Source of the DNA: Ochrobactrum teleogrylli
GTDB lineage: Bacteria; Pseudomonadota; Alphaproteobacteria; Rhizobiales; Rhizobiaceae
Length of the DNA stretch: 64,000 bases
Direction of reading: 5' to 3'
Assembly: GCF_006376685.1 (NCBI RefSeq)
Contig: NZ_VEWL01000001.1
Span: 437,869 to 501,868 of the forward strand
Positions 14,687-24,150 of the stretch are shown in pieces (within the stretch, counting starts at the first letter, position 1; every line of letters begins with the position of its first letter). Position numbers and translations under genes: made by a program. The notes beneath the pieces were generated by a model. That model saw only the letters and a list, made by a program, of their open reading frames with translations. It ran no database searches and was not told the DNA's origin.

Positions 14687-17360
14687 ATCGAAGGATTTGA
14701 TCGTCATCGCCATGCCGCTCTACGGCCATGCGGCGCTGGCGCTTGAGGCACTGGAATCGATCCTCGCGTCGCAGACCGTGTTCCGCACGCAGATTGTTGT
14801 GTCGGTCGATGGCGATCCGCGTCGCGAGGTGTTCGACAGTCTGGCGCTTTATTCCGCAGCCCATCCGAACATCCATGTGATATTCGGCGAAAACGCCGGC
14901 CCGGGCGGCGCGCGCAATCGCGCTGTCGAATACATTCTGGACGAGATGCCGGACGTCAAGGCGGTCTATTTCGTCGATGCCGACAATCGTGTGCAGCCGC
15001 ACACCATCGATACGCTTTACCGCAAGCTTCTCGCGTCGAATGCGGGCTGGGTCTACACGAATATCGATACGTTTTCGGTCAACTGGCGTGCCCATTACGG
15101 CGACAGCTATTCGCGGCTCATCCACTGCATCACGGACAATATTTGCGATACGGGGTCGATGATCTCGGCGGATGTGTTCCGCAGCGGCGTGCGCTTCGAC
15201 GATGACCGCCAGAACGGATTTGAAGACTGGGAATTCTGGCTTTCGGCGATTGAGGCAGGCTTTGTTGGTACGCCGTGCCATGACACCGGCTTCGAATATC
15301 GTCTGCGCGCAGAAAGCCGCTTCAAGGAAGCCAATCGCGACCGTTCCGGTTCGATCAATTTCCTGCGCAAGCGACATAAGGCGCTGTTCCGTCGTCCTAC
15401 TCTGGTTGGTTTCGAGCATGAGGAATGCCCGCGCTATGGCGTCATTCGCGCAGGCGAGGGAACCGTCAGTTTCTTCACCGATCCGAGCCTCGGTGCGACC
15501 GATCTCAAATTCGATGATGCGATCCGGGCCTTTTGGGGCAGTGTGTCGGAACCCGATAATTTCCATTTCCCGCCATTCCTCGCCTCATCCAATACCGAGA
15601 CTCTGAAACTGCTGGCACGCTCGCGTTTGTTCCCGAATATTCTGTCGCGATTGGAGAAGCTCGCCGAGCAGGCCAATATCGTTTTCGTGGAACTGACGAA
15701 TGTCGAAAACGAGCGGCGGATCGATACGGAAATCATGCCGTCCGGCACGCGACAGCCGCATGCCGATCTGATTTTCGTTTCGACCCGACTGATCCGGGAC
15801 ATTATCGAGAACGATGCGCTGAACTGGTTCGCCTCGCTCGGCACGCAGCAATTGTGGCCCACATCGGCGCGTATGAAAGTGCGCTTTCCATTCCCGCGGG
15901 TGCGCCAGCGTCGCGCTTTGTCGCGACCGGAACAATCCATGCTCAATCTGGTCACGTCGATTGCCACAAGCCCGCTCAAGCAGAGCGCGGCCATGCGCTG
16001 GACGTGGCGTCCGCGCCGTCTGCCCGCCTTGTCGGACATGTATCAGGTGCTGCGTGACGAGCTGGGCGGCGGGCCTGTCCTGCCGCTCGGCCATAATCCA
16101 GCGAAGAAAAAGACGGCTGCCGTTCTGGTTCCGAACGCATCGTTTGGCGGCGCGGAAAAGGTGGCCTATGCCGCAGGCCGCGAATTGAAGAATCAGGGCT
16201 TTGAAACCCATCTCTTCGTCCTCGGCAATGAACGCATGGACGTGCTGGACGAGTTCGACCAGTCCTTCGATTATCTCCATTTGTGGAAGGATGGTATTCC
16301 GGCCTGGGGCGATACGAACCGTTTTCTGGGGCAGGATTTCATCACCGAGGATCATCCGCTCGACTGGAGCATTCTCCGTGGTCAGCTTTCAGGCTTCGAT
16401 CTGGTCGTGAACAACCACGTGATGGCCGCGCATCCGCTGATGGGCAAGCTTCGATCCGAGGGAACGCGCACGGCCTGTTATCTCCATGTGGTGGACGAAA
16501 CGGTCTTCCGCCGTCAGGCTGGACAGCCTTATGCGGCCATCGCCTTCGAACATGCCTATGATGCGTTTCTCACCTGTTCGGATCAGCTGAAAATCTACCT
16601 GCACAGTTTTGGCGTGCCGTTCGAGAAAGTGTTCTCGGTGCCCAATGGCGCCAGCTTCTCAATCGATGCGAAGCAGCGCGCGCAGGTGACAGCAGCCCGC
16701 AAGGAAGGCCGAAAAGGCCGACCTATGCGCATCCTCTATATGGGCCGCCTTGACCGCCAGAAGGGCATCGACCGGCTGCACGACGCGATCATGAAGCTGC
16801 GAGAGCAGGGCATTTCCTTCGACGCACAGGCAATTGGTGGAGAGATTTTGTCCGACGATCCGAGCGCATCCTGGATGACGAAGCTGCAAGAGGCGGGCGT
16901 TCGCGTGTCGCCGCCGGTCTTCGACGGCAAGGACATCGCAAACCATCTTGCCTGGGCCGATGTGCTTTTGATGCCTTCCCGTTGGGAAGGCGCACCATTG
17001 ATGATCGCCGAAGCACAACAGCTTGGCTGTGTGCCGGTCGCAACAGCGGTCGGTGCGGTTGACGAGCTCATTAATCATGGCCGTGACGGCATCCTGATCC
17101 GCAATGGCAATGATGCGCAGATCGTCTCCGACATGACGCGTATCCTGACCATTCTTGCGCAGGACAGTGACGCCTTGATGCGCACGGCTGAAGGCGCGCT
17201 TGCCTCGGCGGCGCACCGCACATGGAGCGCCGCGTTTTCCGACTTCACGGACTGGGCCAATGAAATCAGCCCTGTCTATCCGAAATCCCGGTCTTCCCAG
17301 CCGGACGTTGCAGATGATGCCAGCGCGATTGCCGTTCTCCCCGGCCGCGCAGTTGCCTGA
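14676..17360 (+). CDS. Bifunctional glycosyltransferase, GT2-GT4 fusion
   Basis: 894 aa, ATG 14676 preceded by AAGAGG. Residues about 6-240 are a GT2 domain: LIVIAMPLYGH, VVSVDGDPR, ENAGPGGARNRAV, the metal-binding FVDADN and FEDWEFWLS with the catalytic-base acidic pair. A linker of about 230 residues follows. Residues about 475-860 are a GT4 domain: VPNASFGGAEKVAYA, RILYMGRLDRQKGIDRL and MPSRWEGAPLMIAEAQ (EX7E near 767). Such two-headed enzymes usually make a repeating polymer by adding two sugars alternately. The gene overlaps the 501-aa gene and is followed after 21 bases by two pyruvyl transferases, suggesting a pyruvylated polymer. Confidence 0.92.
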   Translation: MYDRSKDLIVIAMPLYGHAALALEALESILASQTVFRTQIVVSVDGDPRREVFDSLALYSAAHPNIHVIFGENAGPGGARNRAVEYILDEMPDVKAVYFVDADNRVQPHTIDTLYRKLLASNAGWVYTNIDTFSVNWRAHYGDSYSRLIHCITDNICDTGSMISADVFRSGVRFDDDRQNGFEDWEFWLSAIEAGFVGTPCHDTGFEYRLRAESRFKEANRDRSGSINFLRKRHKALFRRPTLVGFEHEECPRYGVIRAGEGTVSFFTDPSLGATDLKFDDAIRAFWGSVSEPDNFHFPPFLASSNTETLKLLARSRLFPNILSRLEKLAEQANIVFVELTNVENERRIDTEIMPSGTRQPHADLIFVSTRLIRDIIENDALNWFASLGTQQLWPTSARMKVRFPFPRVRQRRALSRPEQSMLNLVTSIATSPLKQSAAMRWTWRPRRLPALSDMYQVLRDELGGGPVLPLGHNPAKKKTAAVLVPNASFGGAEKVAYAAGRELKNQGFETHLFVLGNERMDVLDEFDQSFDYLHLWKDGIPAWGDTNRFLGQDFITEDHPLDWSILRGQLSGFDLVVNNHVMAAHPLMGKLRSEGTRTACYLHVVDETVFRRQAGQPYAAIAFEHAYDAFLTCSDQLKIYLHSFGVPFEKVFSVPNGASFSIDAKQRAQVTAARKEGRKGRPMRILYMGRLDRQKGIDRLHDAIMKLREQGISFDAQAIGGEILSDDPSASWMTKLQEAGVRVSPPVFDGKDIANHLAWADVLLMPSRWEGAPLMIAEAQQLGCVPVATAVGAVDELINHGRDGILIRNGNDAQIVSDMTRILTILAQDSDALMRTAEGALASAAHRTWSAAFSDFTDWANEISPVYPKSRSSQPDVADDASAIAVLPGRAVA

Positions 17361-17381
17361 TCATACCAGAAAGGTCGACCT

Positions 17382-18575
17382 ATGAGCCGCCCAGCCAACC
17401 CACGAATTCTCGTCACTGGCATTCCGAGCCATTTGACCCGCCTTATCCAGCGCGCGGACAAGGCGCAGGTTTATTATTCGGAAAAGCAGCGGGATTCGGA
17501 ATCCAAGGATAATTTTATCCAGGAACTGAAGAACATCAGCAACACGGGTAATTATCTGATTGGAGAGGGCGCCATGACCGCCCTTCTGCCATCTGCAAAA
17601 CATGTTCCGTTCTGGCATCTTTATAACTGCATCAATAACGGGACTGGTCTCGAAGAGATCAACAAGGAATTCGACATCTGCGTCTTTACCTGCGCCAATC
17701 TTTTGCGCAAGGGCCTGTCGGCTGATGCAGAAGCTCTGGTCCTATCCAAGCTGGACATGCCGGTGGTGATGCTCGGTATCGGCATTCAGAATCGTCCGGA
17801 CATTGAAGGTGAAGACGGTCTGCCAGCAGGCACGAAGAAGCTTCTGGAAGTCCTGAAATCCCGTGAGCATTATTTCCTCACGCGTGGCGAGAATGCCGCT
17901 GGTTATCTGCGCGATCAGGGCTTTTCCTATGTTCGCCCGGTTGGCTGTCCGTCGCTCTATTTCCGTCCCGACAATATGCGCAAGGCAATCAGCCGCTTGC
18001 CGGATGTGAAGGTGGGCGAGGGTCGCACCGTCTTCACCGGCTATATGGGTGCGGAACTGGAAACCATCGGAGACATGAATGCACTTAGCTCCGATGATGG
18101 TCGTTCGGCCTATGTCGTGCAGGATGAGCTTTTGCATTTCGACATGCAGCTTGAGCCGGACGCCAATGGCCGCGCCTACGATTCGACCACAGGCGAACTG
18201 GTCGGCCCGCTCACCTATAAGGGCTCCGGCGATCTCAAGAAGAAGATCAGCGTTCACGCTTTTCTCGACACCAATCAGTGGCGTGCCTGGTGCTCGACCA
18301 TGGATTTCTCCTTCGGTCGCCGTTTCCACGGCAATGTCATTTCCATGCAGGCTGGCGTGCCGAGCCTGATGGTGGCTGTCGATGATCGCATGCGCGAAAT
18401 GCTGAATTTCTCCGGCCTGCCGAAGATCGACGCCCGCGATCTCAACGCCGCCAACGACCGGCGCGCATTCGTGAGCGATCATATTGCGGCGATGAACATC
18501 CCCGACGTGATCGAAAAATATTCGGACCGCGAACGCAACTTCCGAAGCGCCCTTTCAGAAATCGGCATTGGATAG
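17382..18575 (+). CDS. Polysaccharide pyruvyl transferase family protein (copy 1)
   Basis: 397 aa. NTGNYLIGEGA (54-64), VVMLGIGIQN, FLTRGENAAGYLRDQGF and VRPVGCPSLYF match the pyruvyl transferase family (PF04230), as does the late DFSFGRRFHGNVISMQAGVP with its conserved Arg-His. The family moves the enolpyruvyl group of phosphoenolpyruvate onto sugars as a ketal, giving the polymer a negative charge. Start ATG 17382 has an AAGG-type ribosome site upstream. The following gene is a clear paralogue in tandem, 47 bases away; the two probably act on different sugars or form a heteromer. Confidence 0.9.
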   Translation: MSRPANPRILVTGIPSHLTRLIQRADKAQVYYSEKQRDSESKDNFIQELKNISNTGNYLIGEGAMTALLPSAKHVPFWHLYNCINNGTGLEEINKEFDICVFTCANLLRKGLSADAEALVLSKLDMPVVMLGIGIQNRPDIEGEDGLPAGTKKLLEVLKSREHYFLTRGENAAGYLRDQGFSYVRPVGCPSLYFRPDNMRKAISRLPDVKVGEGRTVFTGYMGAELETIGDMNALSSDDGRSAYVVQDELLHFDMQLEPDANGRAYDSTTGELVGPLTYKGSGDLKKKISVHAFLDTNQWRAWCSTMDFSFGRRFHGNVISMQAGVPSLMVAVDDRMREMLNFSGLPKIDARDLNAANDRRAFVSDHIAAMNIPDVIEKYSDRERNFRSALSEIGIG

Positions 18576-18622
18576 CTCCCAATCCACGAGCCGTTTTATA
18601 ACTCCAGCGAAGATGGATCATC

Positions 18623-19798
18623 ATGCGCATAATGATTACCGGCATTCCGTCATATTTGATGCGGACCGTCGAAAGTGTTTCCGGGGCGAGCGTGAAGCAT
18701 CGCCCCTATTTCGAACCTATCCGCACGAAGAAGGATGTGATCGATCAGGTCAAGAAGATTGCCAATACAGGTAATTATCTTATCGGTGAGGGCGCAGCCA
18801 ACGCCGTGCGCGGCCACGACGTGACCTATGTTCCGTTCTGGCATCTCGCCAACAGCCTCAATTCACCGGACACCTATGCAAAGCTCAATGAGAGCTTTGA
18901 TCTTTGCCTGTTCGCCTCGGCGAATCTCTTGCGCCCGGGCTATGCGGCAACGACCGAATCCTTCGTCTTTGAAAAGCTGAACATGCCGATTGTCGTCATG
19001 GGTATCGGTATTCAGAAGAAGGAAAATCTGAAGGAAGAGCTGCCGGAAGGCACGCGCCGCTTCCTTGAAATTCTGCGCCGCAAGGAAAGCTTCTTTCTGA
19101 CCCGTGGCCATTTCACGGCGGAATTCCTGAAGGATGCGGGCATGAAATATGTCCGTCCGACCGGCTGTCCATCGCTTTATTATGCACCGGACCAGATGAA
19201 ACGCTCGCTGAGCCGTCTGGCTGATCCAAGCCTTGCGGACGCGCAGAAAATCTCTTTCGGCGGCTATCTCGGCAGCGTTGCTGATACGATTGTGGACGCG
19301 CATGCGCTGCTCGAAAAGGACAGTGTCGCAAGCTATGTCCTTCAGGACGAAGTGATCGTCTACAACATGAACATGGCGGGTGAAGACCACTCCGAAGCCT
19401 ATGATCAGGCGGCAAGCCGCATCACGGCGCCTGTCGAATACAAGCATATGGAAAAATGGCAGCGCAAGAATGAGCTGCTGGTGTTCTTCGATACGCACAA
19501 ATGGCGCAGCTGGATTTCCAGTCAGGATTTCGGCTTGAGCCGCCGCTTCCACGGCACGATCATCGGCATGCAGTCCGGCATTCCGGGGCTGATGATCGCC
19601 GTCGATGACCGAATGCGCGAAATGCTGGGTTTTGTCGGTTTTCCGCATATTGATGCCAGCGTGTGGAACCGTGAACCGCAGAAAAAGGCTTACCTGCGCG
19701 ACTTCCTTTCGAAGATCGATGTGCCCGCCGCCATCAATCGTTATTCGGAATGCGAAGCCAATTTCAACGGCGCGCTGAAGGATATCGGTATCCGATGA
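18623..19798 (+). CDS. Polysaccharide pyruvyl transferase family protein (copy 2)
   Basis: 391 aa, paralogue of the preceding gene with the same ordered motifs: MRIMITGIPSYLMR, NTGNYLIGEGA (48-58), MGIGIQ, FLTRGHFTAEFLKDAGM, VRPTGCPSLYY and GLSRRFHGTIIGMQSGIPG. The two copies match motif for motif but differ through the middle, so the duplication is not recent. The likely product is a pyruvylated sugar on the exported glycan. The stop overlaps the start of the next gene (ATGA), tying it to the glycosidase. Confidence 0.9.
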   Translation: MRIMITGIPSYLMRTVESVSGASVKHRPYFEPIRTKKDVIDQVKKIANTGNYLIGEGAANAVRGHDVTYVPFWHLANSLNSPDTYAKLNESFDLCLFASANLLRPGYAATTESFVFEKLNMPIVVMGIGIQKKENLKEELPEGTRRFLEILRRKESFFLTRGHFTAEFLKDAGMKYVRPTGCPSLYYAPDQMKRSLSRLADPSLADAQKISFGGYLGSVADTIVDAHALLEKDSVASYVLQDEVIVYNMNMAGEDHSEAYDQAASRITAPVEYKHMEKWQRKNELLVFFDTHKWRSWISSQDFGLSRRFHGTIIGMQSGIPGLMIAVDDRMREMLGFVGFPHIDASVWNREPQKKAYLRDFLSKIDVPAAINRYSECEANFNGALKDIGIR

Positions 19799-20901
19799 AA
19801 CTGACGGTCAGGAGCACCGGGGGCAGCGAACGGGCAATTGCAGCGCTTTTGGGTGCTGCCCTGCTCGGCGTCATGCCGAACGGCGCTCTGGCCGATACGC
19901 GTTTCGGCGTCAACCGGGTTAATATGGCCTGGTTGCCCGCCGCAGAGCGCGAACAGATCTTCGACCAGATGGTGAAGAACGGTGTGGTCGCCGTGCGGCT
20001 TTCGCTGACGCGGCCCATCGACCAGAGCATCGATGCGGTGCGGCTTGCGCACGAGAAGAAGCTCGCAATTCTGCTGGAAGTTTCGCTGAACAATGTGGAC
20101 TTCTATCCGGAAGGCACGAAGCCGCGTTCAGGGCGAGGCCGTATCTGGGATATGTACCGGCTATCGGATATTGATCCGAAACGGTTTCAGACAGCGATTG
20201 GTGATGCGTTGCAGAAAATCGACGCGCTTGGCGTGAAGCTGATCGGTGTCGAGACCGGCAACGAAATCAACTGGGGCGCCTATAATGGCGATCTGGCCAT
20301 TCTGCCGAAGGAAAAAACAAAGACCGCTCGCTCGCTGAGCGAAATGGAAGAACTGCCCCTCGTGGAGAAGGGCGCGGAGAAATATGTCGAACTGCTGCGC
20401 GTCGTTCGTACCGAACTGGCGAAAACCAGACACAATGCGGGCGCAAAGGTGGTTTCAGCGGGACTTTCGGATATCCCCTTTGCCGATGCAGATCGGCGCG
20501 GGATCGATACGATCGATCCGACGACGTTCACCGATCTTCTGAAAAAGCACGGCCTCGATACGGTGGCCGATGGCTACGGGATTCACATTTATCCCGGCAG
20601 CAGCGGAACGCGGGCCGCGCGCGCTAAGCATGTCGATAAGGCGCTTTCCTTCTGCGGCGGTGCCGATGGAAAGCCGTGCTGGATCACGGAATGGGGCTTT
20701 GCCAACAAATCCAAGGCCTGCCCGGCAGATGACAATAACCGCCAGCAACTGGTCGAGAAAGCGCGGGAACGCTTTCGCCAGATGATGGATAGCGGCCAGA
20801 TCGCGGCTGCCTATTATTTCGATTGGGATGAGGGAACTTACGGCGTCTGGCGCTGCGGGGCTCTGACCCCTGCAGGTCAGGCCGCAACGGTGACGAAATG
20901 A
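19795..20901 (+). CDS. Secreted clan GH-A glycoside hydrolase-like protein
   Basis: 368 aa from ATG 19795, which overlaps the upstream stop as ATGA. A signal peptide covers about residues 1-33 (AIAALLGAALLGVMPNGALA) with probable cleavage after ALA. The mature part is a TIM barrel with the two clan GH-A catalytic positions: acid/base Glu157 in GNEINW and nucleophile Glu299 in WITEWGF. A YGIHIYPG strand lies between them. It probably trims or releases the surface polymer in the periplasm, as editing glycosidases do in other exopolysaccharide loci. I cannot assign a GH family number or a substrate. Confidence 0.82.
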   Translation: MKLTVRSTGGSERAIAALLGAALLGVMPNGALADTRFGVNRVNMAWLPAAEREQIFDQMVKNGVVAVRLSLTRPIDQSIDAVRLAHEKKLAILLEVSLNNVDFYPEGTKPRSGRGRIWDMYRLSDIDPKRFQTAIGDALQKIDALGVKLIGVETGNEINWGAYNGDLAILPKEKTKTARSLSEMEELPLVEKGAEKYVELLRVVRTELAKTRHNAGAKVVSAGLSDIPFADADRRGIDTIDPTTFTDLLKKHGLDTVADGYGIHIYPGSSGTRAARAKHVDKALSFCGGADGKPCWITEWGFANKSKACPADDNNRQQLVEKARERFRQMMDSGQIAAAYYFDWDEGTYGVWRCGALTPAGQAATVTK

Positions 20902-22046
20902 AACTCAAGACTGTAATCATTGGCGGTTCCAACACGGTCATGCTGCCCGGCTATCTGCCGACCCTGCTTTCAACCATGGCGCGACGCGGGGTGGAGTTGG
21001 ATATCGTTGCCGATCTGGCGGTCGGCGGTACGACGAGCGCGCTCGGTCTTTATCAGCTGAAGATTTTCGAGCAACTGGAAGACTGCGAATTGCTGCTGAT
21101 CGAATATGCGATCAACGACGCTTTCGTCTATGGCGACGAGCGCAGGCCCTTCCGTCACTGGGCGCGGTTCTATGAAGGGATTATCCGCTACGCATTGGAG
21201 CGCAATCCGAACCTGCGTATCGCAACGCTCGTCTTCGGTGCGCGCAACGGGTCTTTCCTCAATTCGGTTCCGTCTATCGATGCGGGCATCAATTACATCT
21301 CGCAATGGTATGGCACGATCTGCGCCGATGTCTCGCGCATGCTGATGCAGCAATATGGTCGTGATGCCGTGACCAACCCGTCTTTCTATCTCGATCAGGG
21401 GCATTATTCGCGGCCCATCGCCACCACCATTGTCGCCAACCTGATTGCTGATGTGCTCGAACCGGCGCTCTCCGCGCCCCATCGCCCGAAGGCGCTTCCT
21501 TTTGCAATCGATCCCGACCACTTTGCCAATGCACGTGCCTTAAGTGGCGAGCAGCTATGCAAGCGGCTGGGACGGGTTCCGGTGGAATATAGCAACCGCC
21601 GCTTTTCCATTTCCGCCCTGAACCTCGGCAATGAGCGTATGCGCTTTGAAGTGGACAACGGCCAGTTGCTGGCGGTCGGCTATGTCTGCGATCCACGCAT
21701 TCCGCCGCTCGACGTCAGGATCGGCGACGAGGTGCACCGCGCAGCGATGATGAAGGGTGGTGTGCGCGACGGAACGTACAAGTTTCTCGTCTCCATGCTG
21801 AGCTTCGAATTTCTCTACGGCACCAATCTTCTCGACGCGCGGGGCAATGTCGCGTTGACGCTTTCCGGTGCGGATAGCGATGTCGAACACAAGCTGCATG
21901 TGCCGAAGGATAGCGTTCGTCAGGATGAACTGCCAGCCGAGCCGGTTCTGCCGATCACCGGCATATTGTTTTCCGGCAATCTGAAAGTCATGTCGCTGGA
22001 GAAAAAGACCGAGGTTCGCGAGGTCGTCGCGGAAGCGGCGCAATAA
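20898..22046 (+). CDS. SGNH/GDSL-type hydrolase
   Basis: 382 aa. All four SGNH blocks are present: Ser11 in GGSNT, Gly43/44 in AVGGTTS, Asn73 in IEYAINDA, and Asp166/His169 in DQGHYS. A beta-rich C-terminal half of about 190 residues follows. There is no signal peptide, so it is probably cytoplasmic. In polysaccharide clusters such enzymes add or remove acetyl groups on sugars. It overlaps the glycosidase stop as ATGA and is the last gene of the plus-strand glycan operon. It ends three bases before the convergent pbpC stop, with no room for a separate terminator. Confidence 0.85.
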   Translation: MKLKTVIIGGSNTVMLPGYLPTLLSTMARRGVELDIVADLAVGGTTSALGLYQLKIFEQLEDCELLLIEYAINDAFVYGDERRPFRHWARFYEGIIRYALERNPNLRIATLVFGARNGSFLNSVPSIDAGINYISQWYGTICADVSRMLMQQYGRDAVTNPSFYLDQGHYSRPIATTIVANLIADVLEPALSAPHRPKALPFAIDPDHFANARALSGEQLCKRLGRVPVEYSNRRFSISALNLGNERMRFEVDNGQLLAVGYVCDPRIPPLDVRIGDEVHRAAMMKGGVRDGTYKFLVSMLSFEFLYGTNLLDARGNVALTLSGADSDVEHKLHVPKDSVRQDELPAEPVLPITGILFSGNLKVMSLEKKTEVREVVAEAAQ

Positions 22047-22049
22047 GCG

Positions 22050-24134
22050 CTATTCCACGAAAATCTTCACGCTTGCCGCGCGGCCTGCGGCGTCGATCAC
22101 GGTCAGGGTCGAGTAGCCCGTGCCGTCCGGTTGCCATGTGGCGGTGCGGCGGCGTTCCGGCTCTGCCACGGGCTTGCCGTTGGCGAGCCAGCGAAACGGT
22201 GCGCGCCCGCCCTGCAATTTCAGCACCAGCGGCGATGCGGTTTCAGTCAGTGCTTTCAACTCCACATGCGCGCCATCGGGCGGAAAAATGATGCGCGGTG
22301 CGGGTTCGGTTGCGGCTTTCAGCACAGGGAGCGGATCGCTCGCCGACGAAAACCGTGTCTGCGTAACAGGCAAATCGGCACGGGCCGTGCGGAATGTTCC
22401 GGCTGGCGCGCGCGGCAATGGCACGGAAACCACGCCCGACTTGACGAAAGCATCGAACAAAATTGGCGCGGCGGATGCATAACCGGCAAGACCCGGCACC
22501 GAACCGCCATCAGCACGCCCGACCCAGACACCCAGCACATAACGCCCGTCATAGCCGACCGACCATGCATCGCGATAACCATAGGATGTGCCGGTCTTGT
22601 AAGCGAGGCCACGTCGGGGTGCCCCTTGAGGAGGCACGACACCGGCCAGAATATCGCCGATCTGCCATGAGGCCTGTTCGGTGAGAATAGGGCCGGACGG
22701 TTGCGTCGGCTCCGCCGTTTCGGTTCCGTCGCGCAAGGCGGCTCCACGTCCGCCATTGGCGAGCCCGGTATAAAGCTGCACAAGATCGCGCAGGCTGATC
22801 CCGGCGCCGCCAAGCCCGATGGCGAGACCGGGTGGTTCGTTCTTAGGCAGTTGCAGGCTGACACCCGCCAGCCGAAACCGCGTGGTCAACCGGGCAGGAC
22901 CGATAGCGTCCAGCAGGCTGACGGTCGGGACGTTCAGCGACATTTGCAGCGCCTGCCGGATACTGACATCGCCCTGATAGCTCATGTCGAAATTGCGCGG
23001 ACGGTAACCAGCAAAGTCCTGCGGGCGGTCTTCAATGATGGTTTCCTGCGCAATCATGCCCTGTTCGAAGGCAAGCCCATAGATGAATGGCTTGAGCGTC
23101 GATCCAGGCGAACGCACGGCGCGCGTCATGTCGATCCAGCCTTGCCGTCTGCCATCGAAATAATCCGCGGACCCGACTTCGCCGAGAATATTGCCGTTGC
23201 GGCTATCGGCCAGCACCATGGCCACGGACACTTTGGGTCCAAGTTTTGATGCCGCCTCGCGGGCCGATGCTTCAAGACCCAGTTGGACGGATTTCTTCAG
23301 CGTCAGTGTGTGGCGGGCTTCTGTCGGCGCTTTCTTGAGCGCCAGATCGGCAAAGTGTGCGGCGAGGGCAGGCAGAGCATGACGGGTGGCGGAGATCGCC
23401 TCGCGCTTGCCGCGTTCGGCTTCATCGGTGGTCAGAACATCGGCCTGAACCATTCGCGTCAACACGCGATCACGCGCCATGCGTGCGGTGCTGGCGGCGC
23501 GGTCCGGACGACGACGTTCCGGCAATTGCGGCAGCGCGACAAGCATTGCGGCTTCGGATGTGGTGAGCCGCAGCGGTTCCTTGCCGAAATAGGCAAGTGA
23601 TGCCGAGCGCACGCCTTCCAGATTGCCGCCATAGGGGGCAAGTGTCAGATAACGCTCCAATATCTGGTCCTTGCTCAAACGGCGCTCGATTTGCATGGCG
23701 CGGGCAAGCTGGCGGAATTTGGAGCCGAAGCTGCGGCTTTCGCGTGGTTCGATCAGCCGGGCCAACTGCATGGAGAGGGTGGAGCCGCCGGACACGATGC
23801 GTTGGTTGCCTGCAAGCTGCACCGCCGCGCGCGCCAAGGCCCATAGATCGATACCGCTATGATCGTAAAAGCGCTTGTCCTCATAAGCGATCAGCATTTT
23901 TACGAATTTCGGATCGACATCTTCAATGCGTGTATTGAGCCGCCAATAGCCATCCGGCGTCGCATAGGCGCGCAACAGTTCGCCGTCACGATCCATGACT
24001 TCGGTGGAGATGGTCAGGCGTTCAGGCAAAGGGGGTGGAAAAGCGCGGTCAAGCCAGTCAAGGCCGACCGTCGCAACGGCGGCGATGCCGAGAAGTGCGG
24101 CACTGCCAATTGCTATTTTCCAACGCCGTTTCAT
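22050..24134 (-). CDS. pbpC: Penicillin-binding protein 1C
   Basis: 694 aa. After an N-terminal membrane anchor comes a GT51 peptidoglycan glycosyltransferase domain with AYEDKRFYDHSGID and GGSTLSMQLARL. A transpeptidase domain follows with the active-site Ser in SPGSTLKPF, SLN as the second motif, and KTGTSYGYRDAW. The end (about 610-694) is the beta-sandwich domain typical of PBP1C. The protein polymerises and cross-links peptidoglycan in the periplasm. It lies 16 bases after the alpha-2-macroglobulin gene on the same strand. This pairing is common in Gram-negative bacteria and is thought to combine wall repair with protease trapping. Confidence 0.95.
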   Translation of the reverse strand: MKRRWKIAIGSAALLGIAAVATVGLDWLDRAFPPPLPERLTISTEVMDRDGELLRAYATPDGYWRLNTRIEDVDPKFVKMLIAYEDKRFYDHSGIDLWALARAAVQLAGNQRIVSGGSTLSMQLARLIEPRESRSFGSKFRQLARAMQIERRLSKDQILERYLTLAPYGGNLEGVRSASLAYFGKEPLRLTTSEAAMLVALPQLPERRRPDRAASTARMARDRVLTRMVQADVLTTDEAERGKREAISATRHALPALAAHFADLALKKAPTEARHTLTLKKSVQLGLEASAREAASKLGPKVSVAMVLADSRNGNILGEVGSADYFDGRRQGWIDMTRAVRSPGSTLKPFIYGLAFEQGMIAQETIIEDRPQDFAGYRPRNFDMSYQGDVSIRQALQMSLNVPTVSLLDAIGPARLTTRFRLAGVSLQLPKNEPPGLAIGLGGAGISLRDLVQLYTGLANGGRGAALRDGTETAEPTQPSGPILTEQASWQIGDILAGVVPPQGAPRRGLAYKTGTSYGYRDAWSVGYDGRYVLGVWVGRADGGSVPGLAGYASAAPILFDAFVKSGVVSVPLPRAPAGTFRTARADLPVTQTRFSSASDPLPVLKAATEPAPRIIFPPDGAHVELKALTETASPLVLKLQGGRAPFRWLANGKPVAEPERRRTATWQPDGTGYSTLTVIDAAGRAASVKIFVE

Positions 24135-24150
24135 ATCTTATCCGAAAGCC

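Noticed and set aside
22040-22060. A terminator between the convergent SGNH and pbpC genes
   Set aside because: The stops are only three bases apart and no hairpin with a T run is visible nearby.
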